NCBI RefSeq assembly: GCF_017921975.2
Contig: NZ_JAGEMO020000033.1
Location: forward strand, 1 to 64,000
Direction of reading: 5' to 3'
Source: Hymenobacter terricola
Lineage (GTDB): Bacteria; Bacteroidota; Bacteroidia; Cytophagales; Hymenobacteraceae
DNA: 64,000 bases
This document shows positions 25,037 to 33,743 of this stretch, piece after piece (the stretch's first letter is position 1; each line of letters opens with the position of its first letter). Position numbers and translations under genes: made by a program. The notes under the pieces were generated by a model that saw nothing but the letters and a program-made list of their open reading frames with translations, was not told where the DNA came from and made no database searches.

Positions 25037-25870
25037 GTGCTTCCTGATTCTTTTGCTGCCGAGCTGGCCCAGGCCCACGCGGCCGTGCCCGACGCCCTGC
25101 CCGGGGCCGCCTTCTGCGCCCTGGCCGATGGCCTGTTGGCCCTTCTGTTTCCGCAGCGCGCCGAGCGCGCCCTGCCCACCGTCGATGCCGTCGCTTCCGA
25201 GCTCTACCACTTCCGCGCCCAGCTGGCCGCGCTGCTAGCCGAAGTGCCGGCCTTGCCGGCCCCTGCCTCGGCGCTGGCCGATGAGTTTACGGCCCAGCTG
25301 CCGGCCCTGCGGGCCGCGCTGCTGCGCGATGCCAGCGCCATTCTAGCCAGCGACCCCGCCGCCCAGGGCCTGGGCGAAATCATCAGCTCGTACCCCGGTT
25401 TCTACGCCACGGCGCTGTACCGGCTGGCGCACGCCCTGTACCAGCGCGGCCTGCCGCGCCTGCCGCGCCTGCTGAGCGAGTACGCCCACCAGCGCACCGG
25501 CATCGACATTCATCCGGGCGCGCACATTGGGCCGGCTTTCTGCATCGACCACGGCACGGGCCTCGTCATCGGCGAATCGGCCATTATCGGGGCCAACGTG
25601 CAGATATACCAAGGCGTCACGCTGGGCGCGCTCAGCGTGACCAAAGGCCTGCAGGGCATGAAGCGCCACCCCACCATCGAGGACCATGTAGTGATTTACG
25701 CCGGGGCTACCATCTTGGGAGGCAGCACCGTTATCGGCGCCCATAGCATCATCGGGGGCAACGTCTGGCTCACGGAAAGCGTACCCTCGCATTCCCGCGT
25801 GTACCACCGCGCCCACATCAACATTTCCCGCAGCGTGGACCCCGCCGCCGAGCTGGTTTTTTCCATCTGA
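25037..25870 (+). CDS. cysE: Serine O-acetyltransferase
   Basis: Makes O-acetylserine from serine and acetyl-CoA, the substrate of CysK encoded just downstream. It has 277 residues, with an N-terminal helical domain of about 150 residues, then left-handed beta-helix hexapeptide repeats (GIDIHPGAHIGPAF, GLVIGESAIIGANVQIYQGVTLG, AHSIIGGNVWLTESVP). Catalytic His residues are expected in IHPGAHIG and IDHGTG. The chain ends AELVFSI; a terminal isoleucine is the residue that inserts into CysK in the cysteine synthase complex of well-studied bacteria. The start is GTG at 25037. Confidence 0.92.
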   Translation: MLPDSFAAELAQAHAAVPDALPGAAFCALADGLLALLFPQRAERALPTVDAVASELYHFRAQLAALLAEVPALPAPASALADEFTAQLPALRAALLRDASAILASDPAAQGLGEIISSYPGFYATALYRLAHALYQRGLPRLPRLLSEYAHQRTGIDIHPGAHIGPAFCIDHGTGLVIGESAIIGANVQIYQGVTLGALSVTKGLQGMKRHPTIEDHVVIYAGATILGGSTVIGAHSIIGGNVWLTESVPSHSRVYHRAHINISRSVDPAAELVFSI

Positions 25871-25871
25871 C

Positions 25872-25982
25872 CACTGAGTGAATGAGCGAGTGCTGAAGGG
25901 GTTAATGAAGGAATTTCTTTCGCTCGCTCGTCCCATTTGCTCTCCGTCCAATCATTCAGCCATTCGCCCATTCACTCATTAA
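25872..25982. repeat. Imperfect inverted repeat built from GAATGAGCGAGTG-like words
   Basis: CACTGAGTGAATGAGCGAGT on the left and ATTCGCCCATTCACTCATT on the right. An inner CGCTCGCTCG also faces GAGCGAG. It fills the gap between cysE and cysK. Confidence 0.65.
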
Positions 25983-25986
25983 AAAA

Positions 25987-26910
25987 ATGAAAGCCAATTC
26001 CATTCTCGAAACCATTGGCAATACGCCGCTGGTGCGCCTCAACCGAATATTTGCCGCCGTGCGCCCCGACGTGGAGGTGTGGGTGAAGATGGAGCGCGCC
26101 AACCCCGGCGGGTCCATCAAGGACCGCATTGCCCTGAGCATGATTGAGCAGGCCGAGAAGGATGGCACTCTTACCAAAGACAGCCTCATTGTGGAACCCA
26201 CTTCCGGCAACACCGGCGTGGGCCTGGCCCTGGTAGCTGCCGTGAAAGGCTACAAGCTCACCCTCGTGATGCCCGAAAGCATGAGCATCGAGCGCCGCCG
26301 TCTCATGGCCGCCTACGGGGCTACTCTGGAGCTCACGCCCCGCGAAAAAGGCATGAAGGGCGCCATCGAGAAAGCCCAGGAAATAGTGGCCAACACGCCC
26401 GGTGCCTGGCTGCCCATGCAATTCTCGAACCCCGCCAACCCAAAAATTCACGCTCAAACCACGGCCCTGGAAATCCTGCGCGACGCCCCCGAGGGCTTCG
26501 ACTTCCACATCACCGGCGTGGGCACCGGCGGCCACATTTCGGCCGTTACGGAAGTGCTGAAGCCCCATTTTCCCAACATGAAGACCTTCGCCGTGGAACC
26601 CGAAGCGTCGCCCGTTATCAGCGGCGGCGCCCCGGGGCCGCACCCCATTCAGGGCATCGGCGCCGGCTTCATCCCCGACAACCTGCACGTCAACGTCCTC
26701 GACGGGGCCATCCAGGTTTCGCAGCAGGAAGCGTACGAGATGACCCGCCGCGCCGCCCGCGAGGAAGGTATTTTCGTGGGCGTGTCGTCGGGCGCATCGT
26801 TGGCCGCCATCGCCAAGAAGCTGCCCGATATGCCCCAGGGAGCCCGTGTCCTCACGTTCTGCTACGATACCGGGGAGCGGTACCTGTCGGTAGATGGCCT
26901 GTTTGTGTAA
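25987..26910 (+). CDS. cysK: Cysteine synthase (O-acetylserine sulfhydrylase)
   Basis: PLP enzyme that joins O-acetylserine and sulfide to give cysteine. It has 307 residues. PLP lysine K45 in NPGGSIKDR, the phosphate/substrate loop PTSGNTG, the C-terminal glycine loop TGVGTGGHIS, and the end segment VSSGASLAAIAKK. Together with cysE upstream it forms a two-gene cysteine unit. A strong hairpin terminator follows within 50 bases. CysM-type enzymes are a less likely alternative. Confidence 0.94.
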   Translation: MKANSILETIGNTPLVRLNRIFAAVRPDVEVWVKMERANPGGSIKDRIALSMIEQAEKDGTLTKDSLIVEPTSGNTGVGLALVAAVKGYKLTLVMPESMSIERRRLMAAYGATLELTPREKGMKGAIEKAQEIVANTPGAWLPMQFSNPANPKIHAQTTALEILRDAPEGFDFHITGVGTGGHISAVTEVLKPHFPNMKTFAVEPEASPVISGGAPGPHPIQGIGAGFIPDNLHVNVLDGAIQVSQQEAYEMTRRAAREEGIFVGVSSGASLAAIAKKLPDMPQGARVLTFCYDTGERYLSVDGLFV

Positions 26911-26956
26911 GGCGCCGTGCTACGGACAAGGAGAGGAATTGCCTCAATCAATTAAC

Positions 26957-26993
26957 AAAAAAAGGGCCGCCCCAACCGGGACGGCCCTTTTTT
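26957..26993. terminator. Bidirectional intrinsic terminator
   Basis: GGGCCG and CGGCCC arms with a further CCC/GGG pairing around AACC, an A-run on the left and a T-run on the right. It can stop both cysK (plus) and the T9SS gene ending at 27017 (minus). Confidence 0.9.
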
Positions 26994-27016
26994 ATAAGCG
27001 CTAAAAACAGCTTCTG

Positions 27017-30000
27017 CTACTCCAGCACCACTTTGCGGGTGAGGACATCGCTGCCCACCTGCACGCGCAGGGTGTAGAGGCCTGGGGCCAGGCCGCGGGT
27101 GGTCAGCGTCTGCTCGGCCGAGCCGGCGGCCAGGGTTTTGGTCAGCACTTTCTGGCCCAGGGCGTTCAGCAGCGTGGCTTGGCCGGCGGCGTTGAGGCCG
27201 TTGAGGCGCACGGTGAGTTGGCCGGTGTTGCTGGGATTCGGAAACACCAGCAGGGCGCTGCTCTCAATTTGCGCCTGGCTGGCCAGCAAAGCCGTGCCAG
27301 CCAGCGTGAACGAGCCGGTGGCATCGGAGCCGCCGAAGCCGCTCACGGCCACGTAGTAGCGCGTGCCGGCCGTGAGGCCCGTTACCGGAACCGCGCCCAG
27401 GGCCGTGTTGGCCGTGCCGCTGCCCTGGCAGAACACCTGGCTGAACGGACCCGCCGAGCAGCTGGGGCTGGTGAAGATGCGAACCGCGCCCGCCGCGCTG
27501 CCGGTGAAGGTCAGCGTGGTGCTGGTGCCGCTGGGCGTAAAGGCGAACCAGACGTCCTTGGGCAGGGCGCCGCCCGCGCAGGCCGGCGTGTTGATGCCGT
27601 TCTGGACGCTGGTGGTGGCTCCCAGGTTTGAGCCCGAGACGGTGCCAGAGGTCAATTGCTGGGCTCCGCAAGGCTCGTCGTTGGTGGGGGCCGTGAGCGG
27701 GGTGGTGAAGGAGAATGGACCCGTGAGGGTGCTGCTGCCGTTGAAGCCCCCGCAGATTTGCTGCACGTAGAACTGGTAAGCAGTGGTGGGCGCCAGGCCG
27801 GTGAGCGTGGCACTGGTGCCCGTAATGCCCGAAAGGGTGGTGCCGCCGCCCGTGGGCGAGAAGCCCGTGGGGCCGTAAATAACCGTGTAGGTGCTGCCCG
27901 TGCCGCCGCTCACGGCGGCCCAGCCGGCAACTGCCGTGGTGTTGGTGAGGCCGGTAGCCGTCAGGCCGTTCGGGGCCGGGCAGTTGGGCACCGGCGTGGC
28001 GCAGATGGTGAAGTTGCCCAGCGTATAGGTGGTGCTGTATTCGCTCACGCGGATGTAATAGGTCGTGCTGGGCGTCAGCGTCAGCAGGTCCAGGTTGGGC
28101 GCCGCGGTGTTGGCCGCCGTGCCTGCGCAGCTCATGTAGGTCAGCGGCCCGGCGCAGGCCGTGCCCGAGTAAGCCCGTACCGCGCTGGCCGCGCCGCCGG
28201 TCACGCTGATGCGAACCTGCGTGCTGGTGGGGCCGGTAGCCGCCGTGGTGAAGCTGAACCACACATCGTGCGGCGCCGTGACCGTGCCACAGCCCGTGCC
28301 CTGCGCGCCCGAGGCGTACACGGTGCTGGCCGTGGTGCCCGCGCCCACGCTGGTGGTCGAGAGCGGCGTGCAGGTGTTGGTAACCGGCAGCAGCGTGGCG
28401 CCGCAGGGGTCGTCGTTCACAATTTGGGTGGTGAAGGCCACCGGGCCGGCCGTGCCGGAGCTGGCCCCCGCCGCGCAGTTCAGCGTGACGTAAAACTGGT
28501 AGGTAGTGCCCGGCGTCAGGCCGGTCACGTTATAAGGCGGCGCGGCGAGGGCGCTGACGGTGGTGTAGAGGTTGGTGGCCGAGCTGGGCAGGGCCGGGTT
28601 GAAACCGGTGGGGCCGTAGAGCACGGTGTAGGTGCCGGTGCCGCCCGTGAGCCAGCTCAGCGCGGCCGTGGTGGTGGCAGTGGTGGCCGTCAGGCCGGCC
28701 GGGGTGAGGCAGCCCGTGGCCGATTCGAGGATGATGTTATCGAGGCCGATGTCGTTGCTGGCGTAGTCGCCCCGCCCGCGAAAGCGGATGATGGACGTGG
28801 CCGACGTGCTGCTGATGGGCAGCACCTGGTTGCTAAAGCCCGTGCCGCTCAGCTTGAAGCCCGCCAGCCGGCTAAACGTGGTGCCGCCGTTGGCCGAAAA
28901 CTCGACTATCAGCGAATCGGTACCGGTGATGTTGCTGAAGTCAAAGCTCAGGCGCTTGGCCCCGGTGGGGCTCAGGTTTACCAGCAGGTCGAGGGTGCCC
29001 ATCACCCCGCCCATCGTCCAGCCGCTGTGGAAGCGGGCCGAGTGGCTGCCCTGGCTGCTCACGGGCGAGTAGATGTAGGAAGTGGGGGAGGTCCAGGCGG
29101 CGGCCACGCCGTCGTCATCGCGCCGCCACGAGGCGTTGCCCGTCGCGGGCGTGTTGCGCCAGAACGTGGAGGGCACATCCCGCGTGTTGCAGCCGTTCAC
29201 CCAGGTGTTTTCGAAGCTCTCGGTGACGGGCAGCGTGGCATAAACAGCCGTGGCGGTGCTTACGGTTACGGCCGTTGAGTTGGCCGACAGCGTGCCGCAG
29301 CTCACCCGGGCCCGGTAGAGTGTGGTGGCGGTGAGGCCCGAAGTGGTGTAAGTAGCGCTGGTGGCGCCGGTGATGTCGGTCCAGGTCACGCCGTTATCGG
29401 TCGACGCCTGCCATTGGTAGCCAATGCCAACGTCGCCGGTAGCGCCGGTCAGCGACAGGGTGATGCTCGTGGCCGCGCACACGCTGGCGGCCGTCGAAAC
29501 GGCCGTGCCGGCCGTGGGCGCCCCCGAGCACACCGAATTCAGGCTGATGCCGAACACGTTGAGTACCCCGGTCGTGGAAGTTTTGTTGAAGGCCACGCTC
29601 TGCACCAGCTTGGTGTAGTTAGCAGCCAGCAGGGGCACCCGAAGCTGATAGAGGCGCGGGTCGGCGGTATTGTTGTCGATGGTGCTGGTGGCGTCGCGGC
29701 CCACACGGCCCAGGCCGAGCAGCACCGGGTTGGCGCCGGCGTACCAGTCGGCCACCGTTTGGGCGGCCAGTACCTGCGTGGTGCCGTCCGTAAAAGTAAC
29801 CGTGACCGTGACCGTGCTCACGCCGCCGCCGGATGTTACCAGGGCGTACACTTCACCGGCCGTCTGGGGGGTGGCCAGGGTGAGGGTGCCGGTGCCGGTG
29901 GTGCCCGAGCCCGTGAGGGGCAGGCGCAGGGAGTTGTTGGCTGAGTACGAGGCCATCTGGAACGTCAGGCCGCTGGTGGCCGCGCTGCTGATGAGGCCGT

Positions 30001-30259
30001 TGGCCGGCAGGAAGCTGGTGGGGCTCAGGCCGGCCGGGTTCACGAAGTTGGGCGCCATGAAGCAGTAGCCGGTACCGGCGCTGCCGTCCACGTCGTAGGT
30101 GGTGGAAGAAACGGCCGTGCCGCTGCCGTTGGCAATCACGTCCTGGTTGAAACCAGTGACCACGACCGGAGCAAAAGCGGCTTTTGCCGAAGTCGCGCCC
30201 AAGCCGAGGCCCAGGGTGCACAGCAACATTCGGAGAAGTTGAGTAGGGGGTTTTTTCAT
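27017..30259 (-). CDS. Large modular T9SS-exported surface protein (paralogue A)
   Basis: A 1080-residue exported protein. Signal peptide around residues 1-28 (LLCTLGLGLGATSAKA). Residues about 28-255 are a domain shared with the divergent neighbour (30883). Then come an Ig-like module (IGYQWQAS), a jelly-roll module resembling choice-of-anchor/MAM domains (VTESFENTW...DIGLDNIILES), and two fibronectin type III modules (around TATTTAALSWLTGGTGTYTV and WAAVSGGTGSTYTV). These alternate with two NDDPCGA-type beta modules. A type A sorting domain closes it, from LLVFPNPSNTGQL to LTRKVVLE. It is probably an adhesin or binding protein; no catalytic motif is seen. The start at 30259 puts the signal peptide at the N-terminus. 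Confidence 0.85.
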   Translation of the reverse strand: MKKPPTQLLRMLLCTLGLGLGATSAKAAFAPVVVTGFNQDVIANGSGTAVSSTTYDVDGSAGTGYCFMAPNFVNPAGLSPTSFLPANGLISSAATSGLTFQMASYSANNSLRLPLTGSGTTGTGTLTLATPQTAGEVYALVTSGGGVSTVTVTVTFTDGTTQVLAAQTVADWYAGANPVLLGLGRVGRDATSTIDNNTADPRLYQLRVPLLAANYTKLVQSVAFNKTSTTGVLNVFGISLNSVCSGAPTAGTAVSTAASVCAATSITLSLTGATGDVGIGYQWQASTDNGVTWTDITGATSATYTTSGLTATTLYRARVSCGTLSANSTAVTVSTATAVYATLPVTESFENTWVNGCNTRDVPSTFWRNTPATGNASWRRDDDGVAAAWTSPTSYIYSPVSSQGSHSARFHSGWTMGGVMGTLDLLVNLSPTGAKRLSFDFSNITGTDSLIVEFSANGGTTFSRLAGFKLSGTGFSNQVLPISSTSATSIIRFRGRGDYASNDIGLDNIILESATGCLTPAGLTATTATTTAALSWLTGGTGTYTVLYGPTGFNPALPSSATNLYTTVSALAAPPYNVTGLTPGTTYQFYVTLNCAAGASSGTAGPVAFTTQIVNDDPCGATLLPVTNTCTPLSTTSVGAGTTASTVYASGAQGTGCGTVTAPHDVWFSFTTAATGPTSTQVRISVTGGAASAVRAYSGTACAGPLTYMSCAGTAANTAAPNLDLLTLTPSTTYYIRVSEYSTTYTLGNFTICATPVPNCPAPNGLTATGLTNTTAVAGWAAVSGGTGSTYTVIYGPTGFSPTGGGTTLSGITGTSATLTGLAPTTAYQFYVQQICGGFNGSSTLTGPFSFTTPLTAPTNDEPCGAQQLTSGTVSGSNLGATTSVQNGINTPACAGGALPKDVWFAFTPSGTSTTLTFTGSAAGAVRIFTSPSCSAGPFSQVFCQGSGTANTALGAVPVTGLTAGTRYYVAVSGFGGSDATGSFTLAGTALLASQAQIESSALLVFPNPSNTGQLTVRLNGLNAAGQATLLNALGQKVLTKTLAAGSAEQTLTTRGLAPGLYTLRVQVGSDVLTRKVVLE

Positions 30260-30307
30260 GTAAAACAGTTGGGGTGAAGATGTAAAAGGGGAAAGCAATG
30301 GTTGAGT

Positions 30308-30337
30308 CAAAACTAGGAAACAAACCCCTGTATTCAA
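30308..30337 (-). promoter_or_regulatory. Predicted Bacteroidota promoter for the minus-strand T9SS gene
   Basis: On the minus strand TTG (30335-30337), a 19-base spacer, and TAGTTTTG (30308-30315) match the TTG-N19-TAnnTTTG consensus exactly. It lies about 50 bases before the ATG at 30259. Confidence 0.65.
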
Positions 30338-30882
30338 GCAGCCTTTTTGCTGTAAGTCAGTGGTTTTTTACCAGATGCCCGTAAGATTGGATGGCTGCTG
30401 GCTTTTTGCATCTGATTATACAGCGAAGCGCTACCGGTATTCGGAATGTGAGGCACCGTAAACGAGCGATATATTCCATGCTGCTGACATACACGAAATT
30501 AACCCGCCGAAAACCAGCTGGCCGGCTGAATAATGGCTTGCTCAAATATAGATTCACTTATCATTCGTTGTGCCCAGTCCAGAGAGAGGTGCCGTTGTTG
30601 GTGCTAAAGCATCGGCTTAATTATTGAATTAAATAGCGAAATAATAAAACTATTTAAGCGGTATTCTGGGGATAATCATTTGTCAGCTGGTTAGTGGGTT
30701 GTGAGCCGTTTTTAGCAAAATATTTTTTACTGAGCAGATTATTGGAAAATCTATTTAAAGCTTAGGTTAAGTTTGGAAATATTGAAATTAATGCGATATA
30801 AATAATTGAATTCGAAATGATGGTTTACTTCGCGGGTAATTTTTTGCGATACTTTTAGTGAGGACAAAAACTTATTCACCGC
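30338..30882. other. AT-rich divergent intergenic region
   Basis: About 545 bases between two divergent paralogous surface-protein genes. I see no convincing gene. Short open frames here lack ribosome-binding context and family likeness. It is clearly richer in A/T than the genes, especially 30600-30850. A TACTTTTA box at 30850-30857 may be the -7 element for the plus-strand gene at 30883. Confidence 0.6.
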
Positions 30883-33384
30883 ATGGAAAAAAAATTTACA
30901 CGCTTTGTAAAGCTGGCCCTTTTCACGCTGAGCTTCGGTACTGCGCCTGTGGCGCGGGCCGCGTACACCCCGGTCACCGTAGCGGGCTACAACGCCGATG
31001 TGGTGGCCAACGGCACGGGCACTTCCCTGGCCTCGTCCACCATCGGCATCGATGCGGGCGGCTACGTCTTTATGGCGCAGGACTACAACCCTACCGGCAC
31101 TTCCTACCTGCCCAACAGCGGCCTTATCAGCAGTGCGGCCACGGCGGGCGTTACGTTTCAGCTGGGGGCCTTCACCGGCAACAACTCGCTGCGCATGCCC
31201 GCCACCGGCACCGGGACGGGCACGGGCACCGGCACGCTCACATTGGCCACGCCGCAATCGGCCGGCGAGGTGTACTTGCTGGCCACGTCGGGCAGCGGGC
31301 CGAGCACGGCCAACATCACGGTGAATTTCAGCGACGGCACCACCCAGGTATTCAGCGCGCAGACCATTGCCGACTGGTACGGGGGCTCGGGCTACGCGGT
31401 GCTGGGCCTGGGCCGGGTGCAGCGCGGCGTCGAAAACCGCGAAAACAACGCCTCCGACCCTCGCCTGTACCAGGTCCTGCTCACGATTTCGCCGGCCAAT
31501 TTTGCCAGGCAAATCCAAAGCATTGACTTTGCCAAAACGTCGACTACCGGCGTGCTCAACGTCATGGGCGTGAGCATTAATTCGGTGTGCAGCGGCACGC
31601 CCGCCGCCGGCACGCCCGCCGCCAGCACCGCCACTGCCTGCACCAACAACAGCTTCAACCTGACGCTGACCGGTTCCGCGTCCGGCTCGGGCGTGAGCTA
31701 CCAGTGGCAGAGCAGCCCCGCCGGGGCCAACACGTTCGCGGCCATCAGCGGGGCTACCACCGTGCCCTACACCGTGGCCAGCCAGGCGGCCGCCACCGAT
31801 TACCGCGTAGTCGTCACCTGCGCCGGCAGCGGCATCTCGTCCACCTCGCCCCTGGTGAATGTGCCCCAAAGCTCGTTTCTGAGCTGCTATTGTACGCCCA
31901 CCGGCGGCAGCTGCGCCAGCGAATGGATTCGGGGCGTGACCCTGGGGGCGCTGGGCAACTCCAACACCGCCTGCACCACGGGCGGCTACGCGAGCTACGT
32001 CGCCAACGCGGCCCTGACCACCACGCTCCTGCAAGGCGCCACCTACCCCGTCACGCTGGACTTGCATGTGAACGCCGCCAACAGCCAGGCCGGCGTCTGG
32101 ATTGACTACAACCACAGCGGCACCTTCGAGGCCAGCGAATACACGCTCATCGGCACGGGCCCGGCCACCGGCTTCGCCAGCCTGAACCTGAGCCTGACCG
32201 GCAGCCTCACGGTGCCCGTCACCGCCCTCACCGGCCCAACCCGCCTGCGCGTGCGCTCCAACAACGGCGCCGTGGTGGGCAACCAGGCCTGCTTCGGCAG
32301 CTACTTCGGCGAAGTGGAAGATTACGTCATCACCATTGCGGCGGCTACGGCCTGCGCGGGCATGCCCACCGGGGGCACGGCCACGGCATCCATCCCGTCC
32401 GTCTGCCCGGCTACTCCATTCGAGCTGCGCGCCAGCGGCTATTCCTCCGCCAATACGGGCCTCACCTTTCAGTGGCAGAGCAGCCCGGCGGGCGGCAGCA
32501 CGTTCACCAATATCAGCGGCGCGACCACCGTGCCCTACACCGTGCCCAGCCTGGCCTCGGCCACCGATTACCGCCTGCAGGTGATTTGCACGGCCAGCGG
32601 CACCTCGGCGTTCTCAACCCCGGTGAGCGTCACGGCGGCCCCCTTCGCGCAGTGCTACTGCACGCCCACCTACGTGAGCGGCGGCGGCAACGACGTCATC
32701 AAAACCGTAACGGTGGGCTCGATGAGCAACAACACCGCCGCCCTCGGCAACGCGGCGCCCTACTACCACGACTACAGCGCCCAGCAGCCCAGCCCCCTCA
32801 TTATCCCAACCTTCGGCCTGGGCCTCACCGGCGCTGTCACGCTCTCCTTCGGCTCGGATGTTAATCAATACAGCGCCCTCTGGGTTGATTTCAATCACAA
32901 CGGCATTTTTGAGGCCGCCGAGTACGCCACGCTGGGCACCAACGCCGGGGCCAACGGCACCACCACCATCACCTTCGGCGTGCCCGGCTCCGCCGTGCTC
33001 GGCCAGACCAAAATGCGCATCCGGGGCGGCGACGATGTGGTGCCGCTGGCTACCCAGGCCTGCGGGGCCTCGCAGTCGGACTACGGCGAAGCCGAAGACT
33101 ACCTCGTGAACATCGCCGTCGTGACTGCCAGCCGGGCCGACCAGGGCAACGTCGCTCTCAGCGCCTTTCCCAATCCCACCACGGCCCAGCTCACGGTGCA
33201 GGTCGGCGCTGCCAGCCCCCGGGCCCAGGTCACCCTCACCGACCTCACCGGCCGGGTGCTGCAAACGGCCCCCGTCACCAACCAAACGGCCAGCTTCAAC
33301 CTGAGCAGCCTGGCCGCGGGCATCTACCTGGTGCGCTACCAGGATGAAAGCACTACCAGCACCATCAAAGTGAGCAAGCAATAG
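30883..33384 (+). CDS. GEVED-domain T9SS-exported surface protein (paralogue B)
   Basis: An 833-residue exported protein. Signal peptide about residues 1-26 (ending APVARAAY). Residues about 27-255 repeat the N-terminal domain of the divergent neighbour, with the same landmarks (LISSAAT, GTLTLATPQ, QTIADWY, LGLGRV, DPRLYQ, STTGVLNV). Two Ig-like modules (VSYQWQSS, LTFQWQSS) each precede a GEVED-type module (GVWIDYNHSGTFEASEYTL with FGEVEDYVITI, and ALWVDFNHNGIFEAAEY with YGEAEDYLVNI). The end is a type A sorting domain (LSAFPNPTTAQLTV...STIKVSKQ). Probably a surface or matrix binding protein. Confidence 0.85.
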   Translation: MEKKFTRFVKLALFTLSFGTAPVARAAYTPVTVAGYNADVVANGTGTSLASSTIGIDAGGYVFMAQDYNPTGTSYLPNSGLISSAATAGVTFQLGAFTGNNSLRMPATGTGTGTGTGTLTLATPQSAGEVYLLATSGSGPSTANITVNFSDGTTQVFSAQTIADWYGGSGYAVLGLGRVQRGVENRENNASDPRLYQVLLTISPANFARQIQSIDFAKTSTTGVLNVMGVSINSVCSGTPAAGTPAASTATACTNNSFNLTLTGSASGSGVSYQWQSSPAGANTFAAISGATTVPYTVASQAAATDYRVVVTCAGSGISSTSPLVNVPQSSFLSCYCTPTGGSCASEWIRGVTLGALGNSNTACTTGGYASYVANAALTTTLLQGATYPVTLDLHVNAANSQAGVWIDYNHSGTFEASEYTLIGTGPATGFASLNLSLTGSLTVPVTALTGPTRLRVRSNNGAVVGNQACFGSYFGEVEDYVITIAAATACAGMPTGGTATASIPSVCPATPFELRASGYSSANTGLTFQWQSSPAGGSTFTNISGATTVPYTVPSLASATDYRLQVICTASGTSAFSTPVSVTAAPFAQCYCTPTYVSGGGNDVIKTVTVGSMSNNTAALGNAAPYYHDYSAQQPSPLIIPTFGLGLTGAVTLSFGSDVNQYSALWVDFNHNGIFEAAEYATLGTNAGANGTTTITFGVPGSAVLGQTKMRIRGGDDVVPLATQACGASQSDYGEAEDYLVNIAVVTASRADQGNVALSAFPNPTTAQLTVQVGAASPRAQVTLTDLTGRVLQTAPVTNQTASFNLSSLAAGIYLVRYQDESTTSTIKVSKQ

Positions 33385-33403
33385 CCCGCCCTCGGTTCAG
33401 ACC

Positions 33404-33439
33404 CAAAAAGCCCCCGCAGTAACGCTGCGGGGGCTTTTT
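33404..33439 (+). terminator. Intrinsic terminator after the GEVED gene
   Basis: AGCCCCCGCAG and CTGCGGGGGCT pair around TAACG, followed by TTTTT. It lies about 20 bases after the stop codon. Confidence 0.92.
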
Positions 33440-33497
33440 GCATGATACCAGGCGAACTATGCCAGCCCTCCGCATTACCAGTTTAGGCTCAAAATTG

Positions 33498-33660
33498 GTT
33501 TTCAGAGGCCCACACTTTTCTGTGGGTACCCGTAGCACGCGCTACAGGCACCAACAGAAAAGTGTGGGCCTCTGAAAACCGGGTTACGGGCACCTACAGA
33601 AAAATGTGAGGGTCCGTAGCACGCGCTACGGGCCCCTACAGAAAAATGTGGGCCTCTGAA
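33498..33660. repeat. Inverted and direct repeat cluster (TTTTCAGAGGCCCACA family)
   Basis: Arms 33498-33524 and 33554-33580 are a perfect 27-base inverted repeat. The right-arm word ACAGAAAAaTGTGGGCCTCTG recurs near 33638-33658, and a shorter form near 33596-33610. CCGTAGCACGCGCTAC-like words occur twice (33530 and 33614). It looks like an eroded tandem of one palindromic unit. Confidence 0.85.
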
Positions 33661-33670
33661 AAAGAGTAGA

Positions 33671-33734
33671 CACCTGCCAACAGAAACAGGGATGCTCCGC
33701 CAGCCGGAGCATCCCTCGTTTCTGTTGGCAGGTG
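33671..33734. terminator. Long 64-base hairpin downstream of the PNGase-like gene
   Basis: CACCTGCCAACAGAAAC (33671-33687) pairs with GTTTCTGTTGGCAGGTG (33718-33734), and inside it GGGATGCTCCG pairs with CGGAGCATCCC. It lies 10 bases after the minus-strand gene end at 33744. There is no T-run on either side, so it may be an RNA 3'-end stabiliser or a repeat rather than a true terminator. Confidence 0.6.
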
Positions 33735-33743
33735 CGGGGTTGG

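Noticed and set aside
27656..29278. Open frame of 540 codons on the plus strand
   Set aside because: It is wholly antisense to the T9SS gene 27017-30259, and its Gly/Arg/Ala-rich translation has no domain. It arises from high GC bias.
30391..30627. Possible 78-residue gene in the AT-rich divergent gap
   Set aside because: No ribosome-binding context, no recognisable domain, and a minus-strand open frame of similar size overlaps it.
30751..32115. Open frame of about 450 codons on the minus strand
   Set aside because: Antisense to the GEVED protein gene, with low-complexity translation and no motifs.
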